A stretch of DNA of 25,051 bases from Bacteroidota bacterium (GTDB taxonomy: Bacteria; Bacteroidota; Bacteroidia; Flavobacteriales_F; PHOS-HE28): assembly GCA_023428865.1 (NCBI GenBank), contig JAEYWT010000319.1, positions 1 through 25,051 on the forward strand. Reading direction: 5' to 3'. This document shows positions 16,701 through 23,648 of this stretch, piece after piece. Every line of letters begins with the position of its first letter. Position 1 is the stretch's first letter. Position numbers and translations under genes: made by a program. The notes below the pieces were generated by a model, which worked only from the letters and a program-made list of their open reading frames with translations, was not told where the DNA came from and did not search any database.

Positions 16701-19254
16701 CAGCGGCTGCTCCTCCACCTCCAACGCCATCTCGGTCACGGTTGGCACGGGCACGGTTCCATCCATCACGGCTCAAGGTTCAACGACCTTCTGCGCTGGG
16801 GGAAGTGTGGCGCTGATCACCGCCACAGCATCAGGCAATACCTATCAATGGCGCTTGAACAACAACACCATCTCCGGTGCAACGAGCAGCTCCTATACCG
16901 CATCACAGGCTGGTAGCTATACCGTTACCGTTACCAATGGTACTTGTACGGCCACCAGTGCTGCTGTTACCGTAAGTGTGTCTTCGGTCACCACACCGAC
17001 CTTGACCGCCCAAGGTTCCACCACCTTCTGCACCGGAGGAAGTGTGGTCCTGAACACCACGGCAGCCAACGGCAATTCTTACCTCTGGCGTCGCAACGGA
17101 ACCACCATCAGCGGTGCCACCAGCAGCAGCTATACCGCTACGCTGGCCGGTAGCTATACTGTTACCGTGACCAATGGCTCTTGCTCGGGCACCAGCAGCG
17201 CATTGAGCGTTTCCGTTTCATCTTCCGTTACCCCAACTCTTTCGGCACAAGGCTCTACCACCTTCTGCACCGGCGGAAGTGTGGTCCTCAACACCACGGC
17301 AGCCAACGGCAGTTCTTACCTCTGGCGTCGCAACGGAACCACCATCAACGGTGCCACCAGCAGCAGCTACACCGCTACGATCGCAGGTAGCTACACCGTT
17401 ACCGTCACCAACGGCTCTTGCTCGGGTACCAGCAGCGCGGTGAGCGTTTCTGTTTCATCTTCCGCTACTCCAACACTCACGGCCCAAGGTTCCACCACCT
17501 TCTGCTCCGGAGGAAGTGTGGTCCTCAACACCACGGCAGCAAACGGCAATTCTTACCTCTGGCGTCGCAACGGAAGCACCATCAACGGTGCCACCAGCAG
17601 CAGCTATACCGCCAGCCTCAGTGGCAGCTACACGGTTACCGTGACCAATGGCTCTTGTTCAGGAACCAGCAGCGCAGTCGTGGTGAATGCTTCCGGCATC
17701 GGCCTTACACCCACCATTACGGCACTTGGGCCCACCAGTTTCTGTTCGGGAGGCAACGTCATTCTAACCACTGCCCAGGTGAGTGGCGCAACGTATCAGT
17801 GGCGCTACAACGGGGTGGCCATTTCTGGCGCTACGAGCTATGCCTACACGGCATTCTACAACGGACCGTTCACCGTTACCGTGACCACCAGCAGCTGTTC
17901 TGGCACATCTGCGCCCATGAACATAGCCGTGAGCGCTGCCCCGAATGCCTGGATCTCCGCCAGCTCCACTACCTCGATCTGCCTCGGCGGTAGTGTCACG
18001 TTGAACGCGAATAGCGGCAATGGCCTTAGTTATACCTGGTACCGCAATGGTGTGACGATACCTGGTGCTACCAGCAGCAGCTTCAGCGCCACCTTGACCG
18101 GGAACTACACCGTCCGCGTTGCGAACAATGGCTGTGGTCGCACTTCTCCGTCCGTCTATGTGCGCGTGTTCACCCCGCCAACGGTAAGCTGTAGCGCGAA
18201 TGGCGGAACGGGGACCCTCATCGCTTCAGCCTCGGGTGGCCTTGCTCCCTACTCCTACAGTTGGAACACGTCACCGGCGAACTCCAGTGCTACGGCGAGT
18301 GTTTCCAATTCCGGAACATACACCGTGACCGTTACGGATGCACGAGGCTGCCAAGCCACGTGCTCTACCACCATCTCCGTTTCAGCGCCTGACCCTTGTG
18401 GTGGTATCCGAACTGAGACCCAAGAGGCATGGGGCGTATACCCGAGCGGTGGCAACATGGGGTTCTATCTGGTCAACAACTTCTATTCTGCGTTCTCCGC
18501 GCCTAACTACCTCACCATCGGCTGTGGCACCCGCTTGCTACGATTCACCAGTGGTAGTGCGGTCTCGAACTTCTTGCCTTCCAACGGGGCGGTGGCGCAA
18601 CTGCCGAATGGTACGATGACCAACCCGACCAATTACAACAACTCGTTCGCTGGGCAGTTGGTCGCACTGAAGCTGAACGTGCGCTTCGATGAACTCTACA
18701 CACCGTTCAGCCCATCGTACTATCTGCTGAAGAACATGGTGGTGGCCAACGGGCTTTTCGCCGGTTGGACCGTTCAACAAGTTATCAATGCGGCTGACCA
18801 GAAGATCGGTAGTTGTGGCAACAGCTACACGCGTGAAGCACTGCAAGAGGCGCTCGTGGCCATCAACCAAGGCTATGCAGGAGGCACCACCAACAGTGGC
18901 TACTTGGTCTGCCCGGGCAGTGGCATGTCACCAGAGCCGGTCTTTGCTGAAGACATCGTTGCACCACTGACGAAGTCCATCCAAGTTGAACCGATCACCG
19001 TTGAGGTGTACCCCAACCCCACCAACGGCCTTACCGCGTTCTTCTTCACCCCGAATGAGGAGCAATTGACACCGGCGACCCTGGAGATCCGTGCGTTGAG
19101 CGGTGCTTTGGTGGTGAACGAACAACTCGGTGTTCTGCCCGCCGGTATTCCCCAGCGCGTGGAATGGGATGCCTCCACCACGAAAGCAGGCCTTTATCTC
19201 TACCGGATCAATACTGGGAACGGTGTGGTCACGGGCAAGATCGTCGTTGATTAG
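13705..19254 (+). CDS. Giant T9SS-secreted protein: C25-like (gingipain-type) region, 11 Ig-like repeats, SprB-like repeat, sorting domain
   Basis: The 1849-aa product has a signal peptide (LSLSITLLLAVFGAAQ, cut near 20), FN3 (about 26-113), a C25-like caspase-fold region (about 114-480), FN3 (about 482-575), a Cys-rich element (about 577-617, CNDNNACTINDVYNASCQC), 11 Ig-like repeats of about 79 aa (623-1489), an SprB-like repeat (1490-1565), a conserved-looking C-terminal domain (about 1566-1738, NYNNSFAGQLVALKLNV) and a T9SS type A sorting domain (EVYPNPTNG from about 1768). In the C25-like part, SAHYGGG (His352) fits the catalytic His loop and LMGDPSL (470-476) is the family end motif, but where gingipains have Ala-Cys this protein has Ala392-Leu393. 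It may be a surface adhesin with an inactive protease fold, or the residue assignment may be wrong. A terminator follows directly. Confidence 0.9.
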   Translation: MLRSLSLSITLLLAVFGAAQSSSELAAVRVTATVQSTPAITLSWAPIGSTSSITIFRKAKTGTSWGSAVATPSSTATTWTDNNVSVGTNYEYKVVRVAAGVTGTGYINTGIQVPVVDYRGKIILLVDNTLSSSLSAELTELTNDLRADGWGVLRSDVSRTASVVSIKSIVQAHYNSDPANVKALYIIGHVPVPYSGNITPDGHEDTRGARPTDAYYADVNGTWTDNTVNNTNTTQQRTWNTPGDGKFDQSDLPSSVELQVGRVDMYDMPAFGQTEVQLMRNYLTKAHNYKVKGWVPQTRAVLVDNLQWLGNPVAASGWRASALVGQVSPVPPAPVLSFKNYINGQSYLWSAHYGGGLIAYDNGVTTYNGTDGGITTQELANSVTMGGVFNMALGSFFYDFDSRNNFLRAVIARGDALTNCWAGIPSWYFHHMGLGENIGYSAAASMNNTGLYLPLTEGWQSSIGRTHMNLMGDPSLRMKMVAPPSNLVVSNSGGNASFSWTASTDASMGYHLYHVDVANGTTSRLTTNPVTSTTWTSGTVPFVAGRQYMVRAVALEIVPSGSYLNMSLGAMAVAAGTSAPDCLGVIGGSATVGSPCNDNNACTINDVYNASCQCVGTSATPAATISASGATTFCTGGSVVLNANTGAGYSYAWRRNNTVISGATSASYTATQAGMYMVTVTYNGCSSSSANTTVTVTSAPTATITAAGSTSFCAGGSVVLNANAGSGYSYVWRLNGGIINGASSSSYTATQAGNYSVVVSIGSCSTTSSTIAVSVSGGSAPVATAQGATSFCNGGSVVISTGTASGNSYQWRLNGGVINGATSSSYTATQTGNYSVTVTNSTCTATSNAVSVSASGSMTTPVITAQGATSFCSGGNVILTTQQASGNSYQWFLNGEAIQSATSFAYTAFWNGAFTVRVTNGGCTATSAPVNVAIGSTPTNTISAAGATSFCNGGSVVLNGTTGTGYTYSWARNGTTISGATSSSYTATIAGSYTRTVNNSGCSSTSNAISVTVGTGTVPSITAQGSTTFCAGGSVALITATASGNTYQWRLNNNTISGATSSSYTASQAGSYTVTVTNGTCTATSAAVTVSVSSVTTPTLTAQGSTTFCTGGSVVLNTTAANGNSYLWRRNGTTISGATSSSYTATLAGSYTVTVTNGSCSGTSSALSVSVSSSVTPTLSAQGSTTFCTGGSVVLNTTAANGSSYLWRRNGTTINGATSSSYTATIAGSYTVTVTNGSCSGTSSAVSVSVSSSATPTLTAQGSTTFCSGGSVVLNTTAANGNSYLWRRNGSTINGATSSSYTASLSGSYTVTVTNGSCSGTSSAVVVNASGIGLTPTITALGPTSFCSGGNVILTTAQVSGATYQWRYNGVAISGATSYAYTAFYNGPFTVTVTTSSCSGTSAPMNIAVSAAPNAWISASSTTSICLGGSVTLNANSGNGLSYTWYRNGVTIPGATSSSFSATLTGNYTVRVANNGCGRTSPSVYVRVFTPPTVSCSANGGTGTLIASASGGLAPYSYSWNTSPANSSATASVSNSGTYTVTVTDARGCQATCSTTISVSAPDPCGGIRTETQEAWGVYPSGGNMGFYLVNNFYSAFSAPNYLTIGCGTRLLRFTSGSAVSNFLPSNGAVAQLPNGTMTNPTNYNNSFAGQLVALKLNVRFDELYTPFSPSYYLLKNMVVANGLFAGWTVQQVINAADQKIGSCGNSYTREALQEALVAINQGYAGGTTNSGYLVCPGSGMSPEPVFAEDIVAPLTKSIQVEPITVEVYPNPTNGLTAFFFTPNEEQLTPATLEIRALSGALVVNEQLGVLPAGIPQRVEWDASTTKAGLYLYRINTGNGVVTGKIVVD
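15571..18171 (+). repeat. Tandem array of 11 in-frame Ig-like repeat units, about 237 bp each
   Basis: Each unit encodes a (T/S)(T/S)FCxGGSV start, a YxW core, GATSSSYTA, a (S/N)YxVxV strand and a second Cys followed by TS; the two Cys probably form a disulfide. Units 7-9 (from about 17000 to 17690) repeat at exactly 237 bp spacing and share long identical stretches at DNA level, which suggests recent duplication or gene conversion. Units 4 and 10 form a separate subtype (GGNVILTT, YAYTAF). As unit length is a multiple of three, copy-number change would keep the frame. Confidence 0.92.
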
Positions 19255-19272
19255 ACCTCCTCTCAGGTGCGA

Positions 19273-19310
19273 GAAAGGCCAATGCTGACCGCGTTGGCCT
19301 TTCTTCTTTC
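19273..19310 (+). terminator. Rho-independent terminator after the giant T9SS gene
   Basis: GAAAGGCCAA (19273-19282) pairs perfectly with TTGGCCTTTC (19294-19303) around an 11-nt loop and is followed by a T-rich tract (TTCTTTC). It lies 18 bp after the stop codon on the plus strand. The minus side has no T-run. Confidence 0.9.
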
Positions 19311-19462
19311 CTTCCCGCGTTCTTCGGATCGAACGTGGGTGGGTAAGACGTTGGTATCACTACATCCCGCGTACACATCGCCGGTCATGCCGATGATCAG
19401 GAATGTCCACACGGGCGACCCACTCATGCTTCCAACGGCGCACAAGGAATGCGGTATAGGCG

Positions 19463-19990
19463 TCAGTCCTTTCGGCCAGCCCAGCCGAAGCCCATGTGCA
19501 GGCCGATAGCAAAGGATACCGGCGCCAATTCGTAACGCTCCTGCTCCAATAGCGGGCGGGAGAGTCCCGTAGCACCTAGTGGAAAGAAAACCCCAGCATA
19601 CAGATCGGCGAAGTAGCCCTGCAGTCCGCCGCGCACACCCATGCGCATGCCCACGGGTACCACGGTGCCTTCCACACCACTCTGGTAGCTGCGTATCCCG
19701 ATCTGCGGGCCCAGGTAGAATGAAGAGGCATCATTATCGGCCAAGTGATACGCGGTCCGGTAGTCGAACTGAAAGTGACTGGCGGCACCATCGGTTCCAT
19801 ACCGGAACTGGGCCGCGAGGGATAGTCGCTTGTTCAGGTCCTGATCATAGCCGAGGCCATATCCAGCCACCCATTGCGCCTCACCGGCCTTTTCCAGATC
19901 CCAGAAGATAGCCCGGATGCCTCCTTGGCCCGCCACTGTGCCGACGTTCAACACCAGTACGACCAGGAGGATCTTCGAGAAACAGCGCAT
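19463..19990 (-). CDS. Outer-membrane beta-barrel protein, hypothetical
   Basis: The start is placed at the ATG at 19990 because it gives a proper signal peptide (MRCFSKILLVVLVLNVGTVAGQ); the open frame further upstream has no such feature. The 175-aa product has alternating hydrophobic/polar strands with aromatic ends typical of a small outer-membrane barrel (YGLGYDQDLNKRLSLAAQFRYG, SHFQFDYRTAYHL, SFYLGPQIGIRSY, VPVGMRMGVRGGLQGYFADLYAGVFF) and ends in FAIGLHMGFGWAGRKD rather than a terminal aromatic residue. It follows the DUF481-like gene by 44 bp on the same strand and may be co-transcribed. No specific family was recognised and the function is unknown. Confidence 0.8.
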   Translation of the reverse strand: MRCFSKILLVVLVLNVGTVAGQGGIRAIFWDLEKAGEAQWVAGYGLGYDQDLNKRLSLAAQFRYGTDGAASHFQFDYRTAYHLADNDASSFYLGPQIGIRSYQSGVEGTVVPVGMRMGVRGGLQGYFADLYAGVFFPLGATGLSRPLLEQERYELAPVSFAIGLHMGFGWAGRKD

Positions 19991-20034
19991 CAGCAACGAA
20001 GGAAGCCCGTTACCCGCACATGTGCAAATGGTGA

Positions 20035-20790
20035 TCAGAAACGGATGCCGAACCGGTTGTTCCAACTGTAGGTGAAACCGGGTACGCCCGTAGGCTGGGC
20101 CGTATCGCGCAATAGATTCAAGCGGCTCTCGAAGGTGTAGCGCGGAATGGGCGAGAACAGGAAACCCGCTTCCAACGCGATGCGATGGTCCCAAGCATTG
20201 AAGATCCTGGGTTGGTAGTAGACCACCGTAGTGATACTCGCCATCTTATTGAATCGGACCGTGCCGGACAGATAGCTGCTATTGCGCCCGTGTATGAAGG
20301 CCTCGCCCGAGGTGACACGTTCGTACTCCAGCATCAACGCCGTACCGATGTGCATGCGAAATTCATCCTCGTTGAAGATGCGCAACCGTGGCCCAGCGCC
20401 CAGCGTGGTGCGCAGATCGAGCCGCAAGGGTTTATTGTACTGCGTTTGGGCGAAGGCCTCACCCGTCCAGCGTTTCCGGTAGGCGTAGTTGTAGCGCAGG
20501 TGCTGGAAACCCGTATTGAGGAAGGCGTTGCTCTCCACGCGGCTTAATGCCAGATCGTTCACCAGGAAATAGCGGTGCTTGCCGCGTACATGCTGCACCG
20601 CACCGGAAAAACCGAATGCTATGCTGCGTTGGGTGTTCTCGGTGATGTTGTAGCGGAAGTCCACGATGCCGGTCCAAGGCACGGTATCGTTCAGGAACCT
20701 GCGCCCTTCGATGTTCACCACTTGGGCCTGCGCCACCGCAGTCCATGCCGCTGCGATAAGCACGAGTATGAATGACCAACCTCCACGCAT
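20035..20790 (-). CDS. DUF481-like outer-membrane beta-barrel protein
   Basis: I use the ATG at 20790 (MRGGWSFILVLIAAAWTAVAQAQ), which starts directly with a signal peptide; the ATG at 20814 would add 8 residues. The mature protein shows barrel strands with the DUF481/YdiY pattern: HLRYNYAYRKRWTGEAFAQTQYNKPLRLDLRTTLGAGPRL, then LMLEYERV and a closing strand FGIRF with terminal Phe, as needed for BAM-mediated assembly. DUF481 proteins are outer-membrane proteins of poorly known function, some induced by salt or acid stress. It is divergent from the blaI-type regulator with 126 bp between starts, so it is a likely regulatory target. Confidence in barrel is high; the exact family is less sure. 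Confidence 0.82.
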   Translation of the reverse strand: MRGGWSFILVLIAAAWTAVAQAQVVNIEGRRFLNDTVPWTGIVDFRYNITENTQRSIAFGFSGAVQHVRGKHRYFLVNDLALSRVESNAFLNTGFQHLRYNYAYRKRWTGEAFAQTQYNKPLRLDLRTTLGAGPRLRIFNEDEFRMHIGTALMLEYERVTSGEAFIHGRNSSYLSGTVRFNKMASITTVVYYQPRIFNAWDHRIALEAGFLFSPIPRYTFESRLNLLRDTAQPTGVPGFTYSWNNRFGIRF

Positions 20791-20890
20791 CGTCGGTGCA
20801 AAGATCGGGACCATGGAGGACCTTTCGTCGACCTTTTCTCACCGTTGCCTGGATCCATTCCGCCGTTTCAACTAATTCTTTCGTTATTCG

Positions 20891-20904
20891 ACTATCTTCT
20901 TAGT
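20891..20904. promoter_or_regulatory. Candidate BlaI/MecI-type operator (ACTA-N6-TAGT)
   Basis: ACTA (20891-20894) and TAGT (20901-20904) form a dyad with a 6-bp centre, the same spacing as the outer arms of the known MecI/BlaI dyad TACTACATATGTAGTA; the inner ACA/TGT bases are not conserved. It sits directly before a -7-like box (TATACTTG, 20905-20912) and 12 nt before the repressor ATG. A wider pair AACTAA (20870-20875)/TTAGTT (20900-20905) is also present. Autoregulation and control of the divergent barrel genes would fit. Confidence 0.4.
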
Positions 20905-20912
20905 TATACTTG
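20905..20912 (+). promoter_or_regulatory. Candidate -7 box (TATACTTG) for the blaI-like gene
   Basis: TATACTTG matches TAnnTTTG with one mismatch and is 4 nt before the ATG at 20917. It lies in the AT-rich part of the divergent spacer (20866-20915) and next to the dyad. A nearly leaderless transcript is inferred. Confidence 0.35.
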
Positions 20913-20916
20913 TGCC

Positions 20917-21285
20917 ATGGAGCGTTTGACCAAGGCAGAAGAACAGGTGATGCACGTGCTGTGGAAGCTCGGACCCGCGTTCGCGAAGGATGTCGTCTCG
21001 GCGATGCCAGCACCTCGACCTGCCATCACCACGGTAAGCACCATCATCAGGATCCTCGAAGAGAAGGGCTTCGTAGGCCACGAGGCATTCGGCCGCAGCC
21101 ATAAGTACCATACACGGGTGACCAAGGAAGCATACAGCGGCCGTTCGGTGCGCAGGTTGGTGAAGGACTACTTCGGTGGCTCCCCACGCGCCCTGCTTTC
21201 AGCGTTCATTGAACAGGACCATCTAGATGCAGCCGACCTGGATGAACTGCTCAAGCTGATCAAGGACCGCAAGAAAAAGCGTTGA
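20917..21285 (+). CDS. BlaI/MecI/CopY family transcriptional repressor
   Basis: The 122-aa protein starts at the ATG at 20917 (MERLTKAEEQVMHVLW), the standard BlaI opening; the 24-residue upstream extension lacks homology. It has the winged-helix domain (VLWKLGPAFAKDVVSAM, ITTVSTIIRILEEKGFVGHE, HKYHTRVTKEAY) and a C-terminal dimerisation helix region (LLSAFIEQDHLDAADLDELLKLIKDRKKK). Such repressors bind DNA as dimers and are inactivated by cleavage triggered by a membrane M56 protease, encoded here 2 bp downstream. No beta-lactamase gene is adjacent; targets are more likely its own operon and perhaps the divergent outer-membrane genes. Confidence 0.93.
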   Translation: MERLTKAEEQVMHVLWKLGPAFAKDVVSAMPAPRPAITTVSTIIRILEEKGFVGHEAFGRSHKYHTRVTKEAYSGRSVRRLVKDYFGGSPRALLSAFIEQDHLDAADLDELLKLIKDRKKKR

Positions 21286-21287
21286 CC

Positions 21288-22427
21288 ATGGAGGCTATGA
21301 CCTACTACCTGAAAGTGAACATCGCCTTCGCGGTGCTCATCGCCGTCTACGCGCTCACCATGCGTCGGGAGACTGGATTCAACGGTCGCAGAGCATGGCT
21401 GCTTATGGCGCCGCTCGCTGCACTAAGCATCCCATTCGTCCATACGTCCCACTCTGCAGCGATCGTTCCGCCATCCTTCGAGCTGCCGGTGATCACCATC
21501 GACCAGCCCACCCTCTCCGGGGAGGGTCCACATTGGAACGAGCGACTGGTCCTACTTCATGTCCTGGTGACCGGGGTCTTATTGATCGCTCTTGGCGTAC
21601 GTACGGCACGAACGGTGCAACGCCTAAGACGCTGCAACAGCGAGCCATGGTCCTTCTTTGGATGGATCCATGTTCCGGCGGGATCGACACCCGCAGACCA
21701 CGCAACCATCCTGGCACATGAGCGAGCGCATGCGCGTCAACTCCACTCCCTGGACCTGCTCTTGTACGAAGTGCTGGCCGCCATGTTCTGGAGCGTACCC
21801 CTCTGGCGCAGAGCGCTCCGCGAAGTCCGTCTCGTACATGAACATATCGCCGATCGCCTGGCGAACAGCACCCACTCGGACTATCCGACCCTGCTGATCG
21901 CCCACAGTTTGCGCACGTCCACCAACACCCTTCACCACGCCTTTTCACGCTCAACCCTTAAAACCCGGATCAGCATGTTGTACAACGAACGACCAACCCG
22001 TCACACCCGCCTGAAACTGTTACTCGCTATACCAGCGCTACTGCTCGCTGCAGGCCTGGTCTCCTGGCGTATCGTACCGCCTGCGGCACCTGCTCCAGAG
22101 GCCATCGTCTTTGTTGGGGATGAAACGCCAGCTGAATTCCCCGGCGGTATGCAAGCCTTGGTACAGCACCTCTCCGAACAGGTACGCTACCCGGAAAAAG
22201 CAATGGCCGATCAGGTGGAAGGCACCGTGTATGTTTCCTTCACCATAAAGGCGAACGGTGAGGTCGCCGACGTTGCCGTGAAACGTGGTGTCCGCAGTGA
22301 CATCGACACGGAAGCCGTGCGCGTGGTGTCTGGTCTGCCTAGCTGGAAACCCGCTACCTCCAAGGGCAAAGCGGTGAACAGCGCATTGACGCTGCCCATT
22401 GCCTTCGCGTTGCCGAAGAAGAAGTAA
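21288..22427 (+). CDS. M56 family (BlaR1-type) membrane metallopeptidase with C-terminal TonB domain
   Basis: The 379-aa protein (ATG 21288; a TTG at 21282 overlapping the repressor stop is possible) has membrane segments near 8-25, 36-51, 87-104 and about 240-260. Between them is the gluzincin motif HERAH (144-148) and the downstream EHIAD (185-189) that supplies the third zinc ligand region. After the last membrane helix comes a periplasmic linker and a TonB_C domain (EFPGGMQALVQHLSEQVRYPEKAM...GTVYVSFTIKANGEVADV, about 283-379). M56 proteins sense an envelope signal and cleave the partner repressor. The penicillin-binding sensor of BlaR1 is absent. M56-TonB fusions occur in many Bacteroidota; the signal is unknown. 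Confidence 0.92.
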   Translation: MEAMTYYLKVNIAFAVLIAVYALTMRRETGFNGRRAWLLMAPLAALSIPFVHTSHSAAIVPPSFELPVITIDQPTLSGEGPHWNERLVLLHVLVTGVLLIALGVRTARTVQRLRRCNSEPWSFFGWIHVPAGSTPADHATILAHERAHARQLHSLDLLLYEVLAAMFWSVPLWRRALREVRLVHEHIADRLANSTHSDYPTLLIAHSLRTSTNTLHHAFSRSTLKTRISMLYNERPTRHTRLKLLLAIPALLLAAGLVSWRIVPPAAPAPEAIVFVGDETPAEFPGGMQALVQHLSEQVRYPEKAMADQVEGTVYVSFTIKANGEVADVAVKRGVRSDIDTEAVRVVSGLPSWKPATSKGKAVNSALTLPIAFALPKKK

Positions 22428-22466
22428 CACGGCTTAGGCAAATCGCACGGTGCTAGATCATCAGTG

Positions 22467-22503
22467 AAAAGGCCGGACCACCACCTTGGATGTCCGGCCT
22501 TTT
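22467..22503 (+). terminator. Rho-independent terminator after the M56 gene
   Basis: AAAAGGCCGGAC (22467-22478) pairs perfectly over 12 bp with GTCCGGCCTTTT (22492-22503); loop 13 nt. The flanking A and T runs make it work in both directions. It lies 39 bp after the M56 stop. Confidence 0.92.
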
Positions 22504-22784
22504 CCATGCCTAGTTTGCCTCACTGGATCCGCGTGAGATCGTTGGCACCGTTCCCAGATCCTCACGGCTGTTATGCAGTAATTCTTGGGTCTTCGCCTTG
22601 GTATGGATCACCCCGTCCTTCGGGGTGGCCAGAACATCATTCTACCCATTAACTCTAAGATCCTTGTCCAACCACGTGTATGGGAATGACCGTGAGCTAT
22701 GGCTCGGTCCATGGTGCCCTGCACATGGACCTGGGAGGAGACGTGCTTCAAACGACCACACCCTTAGTATGCTATCTTCATCGC
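22504..22784. other. Spacer without a supported gene; one 7-bp GC hairpin
   Basis: Between the terminator and the next start no frame resembles a protein. CACCCCG (22609-22615) pairs with CGGGGTG (22621-22627) around TCCTT; no T-run follows, so it is not an obvious terminator. TATCTTCA (22773-22780), 4 nt before the ATG at 22785, may be a -7 box. Confidence 0.4.
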
Positions 22785-23219
22785 ATGCCCATCACCATCG
22801 ACCTGGCCAACCTGGTCATCACCAAAGCTGCCGTGACCAACAAATACCCCGGTGGTATGGCCGCTTTCCGAGCCGACTTCCGTTTCGACCCCATAGCCCG
22901 AGCCGATCAGGAGGACAATGAACTCTTGCGCATCGGCGCCATGGAACTGGAGGCGCTCTGGAGTCGTATGCTGCGTTTGCGCGAAGCTGGTCTTACGTAC
23001 AGCGAAGATGACCCTGCACAGAACGACATGGTCCTTATTGCGCGGTACGGCGGACCGGTGAACATGCCGGACTGGCTTCGCACGAACAGCCTATATGCGT
23101 GGCACGCCAGCTGCGACCCGGAGAAACAAACATTCGTTCGGAGCGTCGTGAAATTGGATATGGATGAATTCCTTGCTCGACAACAACGTGGCGAGATCCC
23201 TGTTGGTCCTGTGGTATGA
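22785..23219 (+). CDS. Hypothetical protein, 144 aa
   Basis: I place the start at the ATG at 22785 (MPITIDLANLVITKAAV) because it opens with a regular strand-forming segment and follows a promoter-like box; the 35-residue upstream extension in frame is low-complexity and unconvincing. Visible features are a GGMAAFRADFRFDP segment, an acidic helix (ADQEDNELLRIGAMELEALWSRMLRLREAG), then AQNDMVLIARYGG and VRSVVKLDMDEFLARQQRG. It is soluble, with one cysteine and no signal peptide or membrane segment. I do not recognise a family. Codon use is like that of the neighbours. It is 78 bp upstream of the lipoprotein gene and may be transcribed with it. Confidence 0.65.
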   Translation: MPITIDLANLVITKAAVTNKYPGGMAAFRADFRFDPIARADQEDNELLRIGAMELEALWSRMLRLREAGLTYSEDDPAQNDMVLIARYGGPVNMPDWLRTNSLYAWHASCDPEKQTFVRSVVKLDMDEFLARQQRGEIPVGPVV

Positions 23220-23297
23220 TCGGCTCCATGCCTCGTAACCTTTCTCCGGTTGGTGCGACATTCCAATGGACGGCCACCCAGTGCCGCACCAACATCA

Positions 23298-23597
23298 ATG
23301 ACTTGCGCACGTGTCCTCCTCCTCCTTCTGGTCCTTTGCGCTGCCTGCCAACAAAATCACAAAGCCAGCGGGCCCTCCCATTTCACAGATATCGCGCATT
23401 TCAACTTGACACAGAAGACCTGTGCGCTCTACGTGGCGGTCCATTCCGGTGCCTTGGGTCATGTTGGATTCGGACGTGATATCGACGACGAAATGGTGCG
23501 GTGGAACCTTTGCCCTGGCGGAAACATGGTGGCGTGCGTGAAGGCCTCAAATGCGAACGGAGACACGGTCATCACCGGCATCCCCTGGCCGCATTGA
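23298..23597 (+). CDS. Small putative lipoprotein, 99 aa
   Basis: The start at 23298 (MTCARVLLLLLVLCAACQQ) gives a short signal peptide with a lipobox ending LCAAC, so the mature protein would begin at Cys18 and be lipid-anchored, probably at the outer membrane. An ATG 48 nt upstream would put 16 non-signal residues in front of it. The mature part is about 82 residues with three more cysteines (KTCAL, NLCPGG, VACVK) and an HSGALGHVGFGRD segment. No family was recognised. It may be expressed with the genes before and after it (78 and 51 bp gaps). Confidence 0.6.
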   Translation: MTCARVLLLLLVLCAACQQNHKASGPSHFTDIAHFNLTQKTCALYVAVHSGALGHVGFGRDIDDEMVRWNLCPGGNMVACVKASNANGDTVITGIPWPH

Positions 23598-23614
23598 TCG
23601 CAAGCGGTCCAGCT

Positions 23615-23646
23615 GTTCTGTGCCTACCTTCATGGCATAGCAGAAC
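23615..23646. other. Hairpin upstream of the DUF1572 gene
   Basis: GTTCTGTGCC (23615-23624) can pair with GGCA (23634-23637) and, after a 3-nt bulge, CAGAAC (23641-23646). It ends 2 nt before the ATG at 23649, so it could affect translation, or act weakly as a terminator of the lipoprotein gene. No T-run follows. Confidence 0.3.
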
Positions 23647-23648
23647 GT

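Noticed and set aside
15571..18171. Possible CRISPR or satellite array because of regular repeats
   Set aside because: Repeat units are 237 bp, in-frame and protein-coding without spacers; this is a domain array.
19267..19509. 80-codon plus-strand ORF after the giant gene
   Set aside because: It starts within the terminator hairpin and overlaps the barrel gene; no homology seen.
20917..22427. Beta-lactam resistance operon
   Set aside because: The M56 protein lacks a penicillin-binding sensor and no beta-lactamase gene is near; a general envelope sensor is more likely.
22609..22627. Hairpin CACCCCG/CGGGGTG as terminator or riboswitch part
   Set aside because: No T-run, no neighbouring conserved stems, and 160 bp from the nearest start; recorded only as a hairpin.
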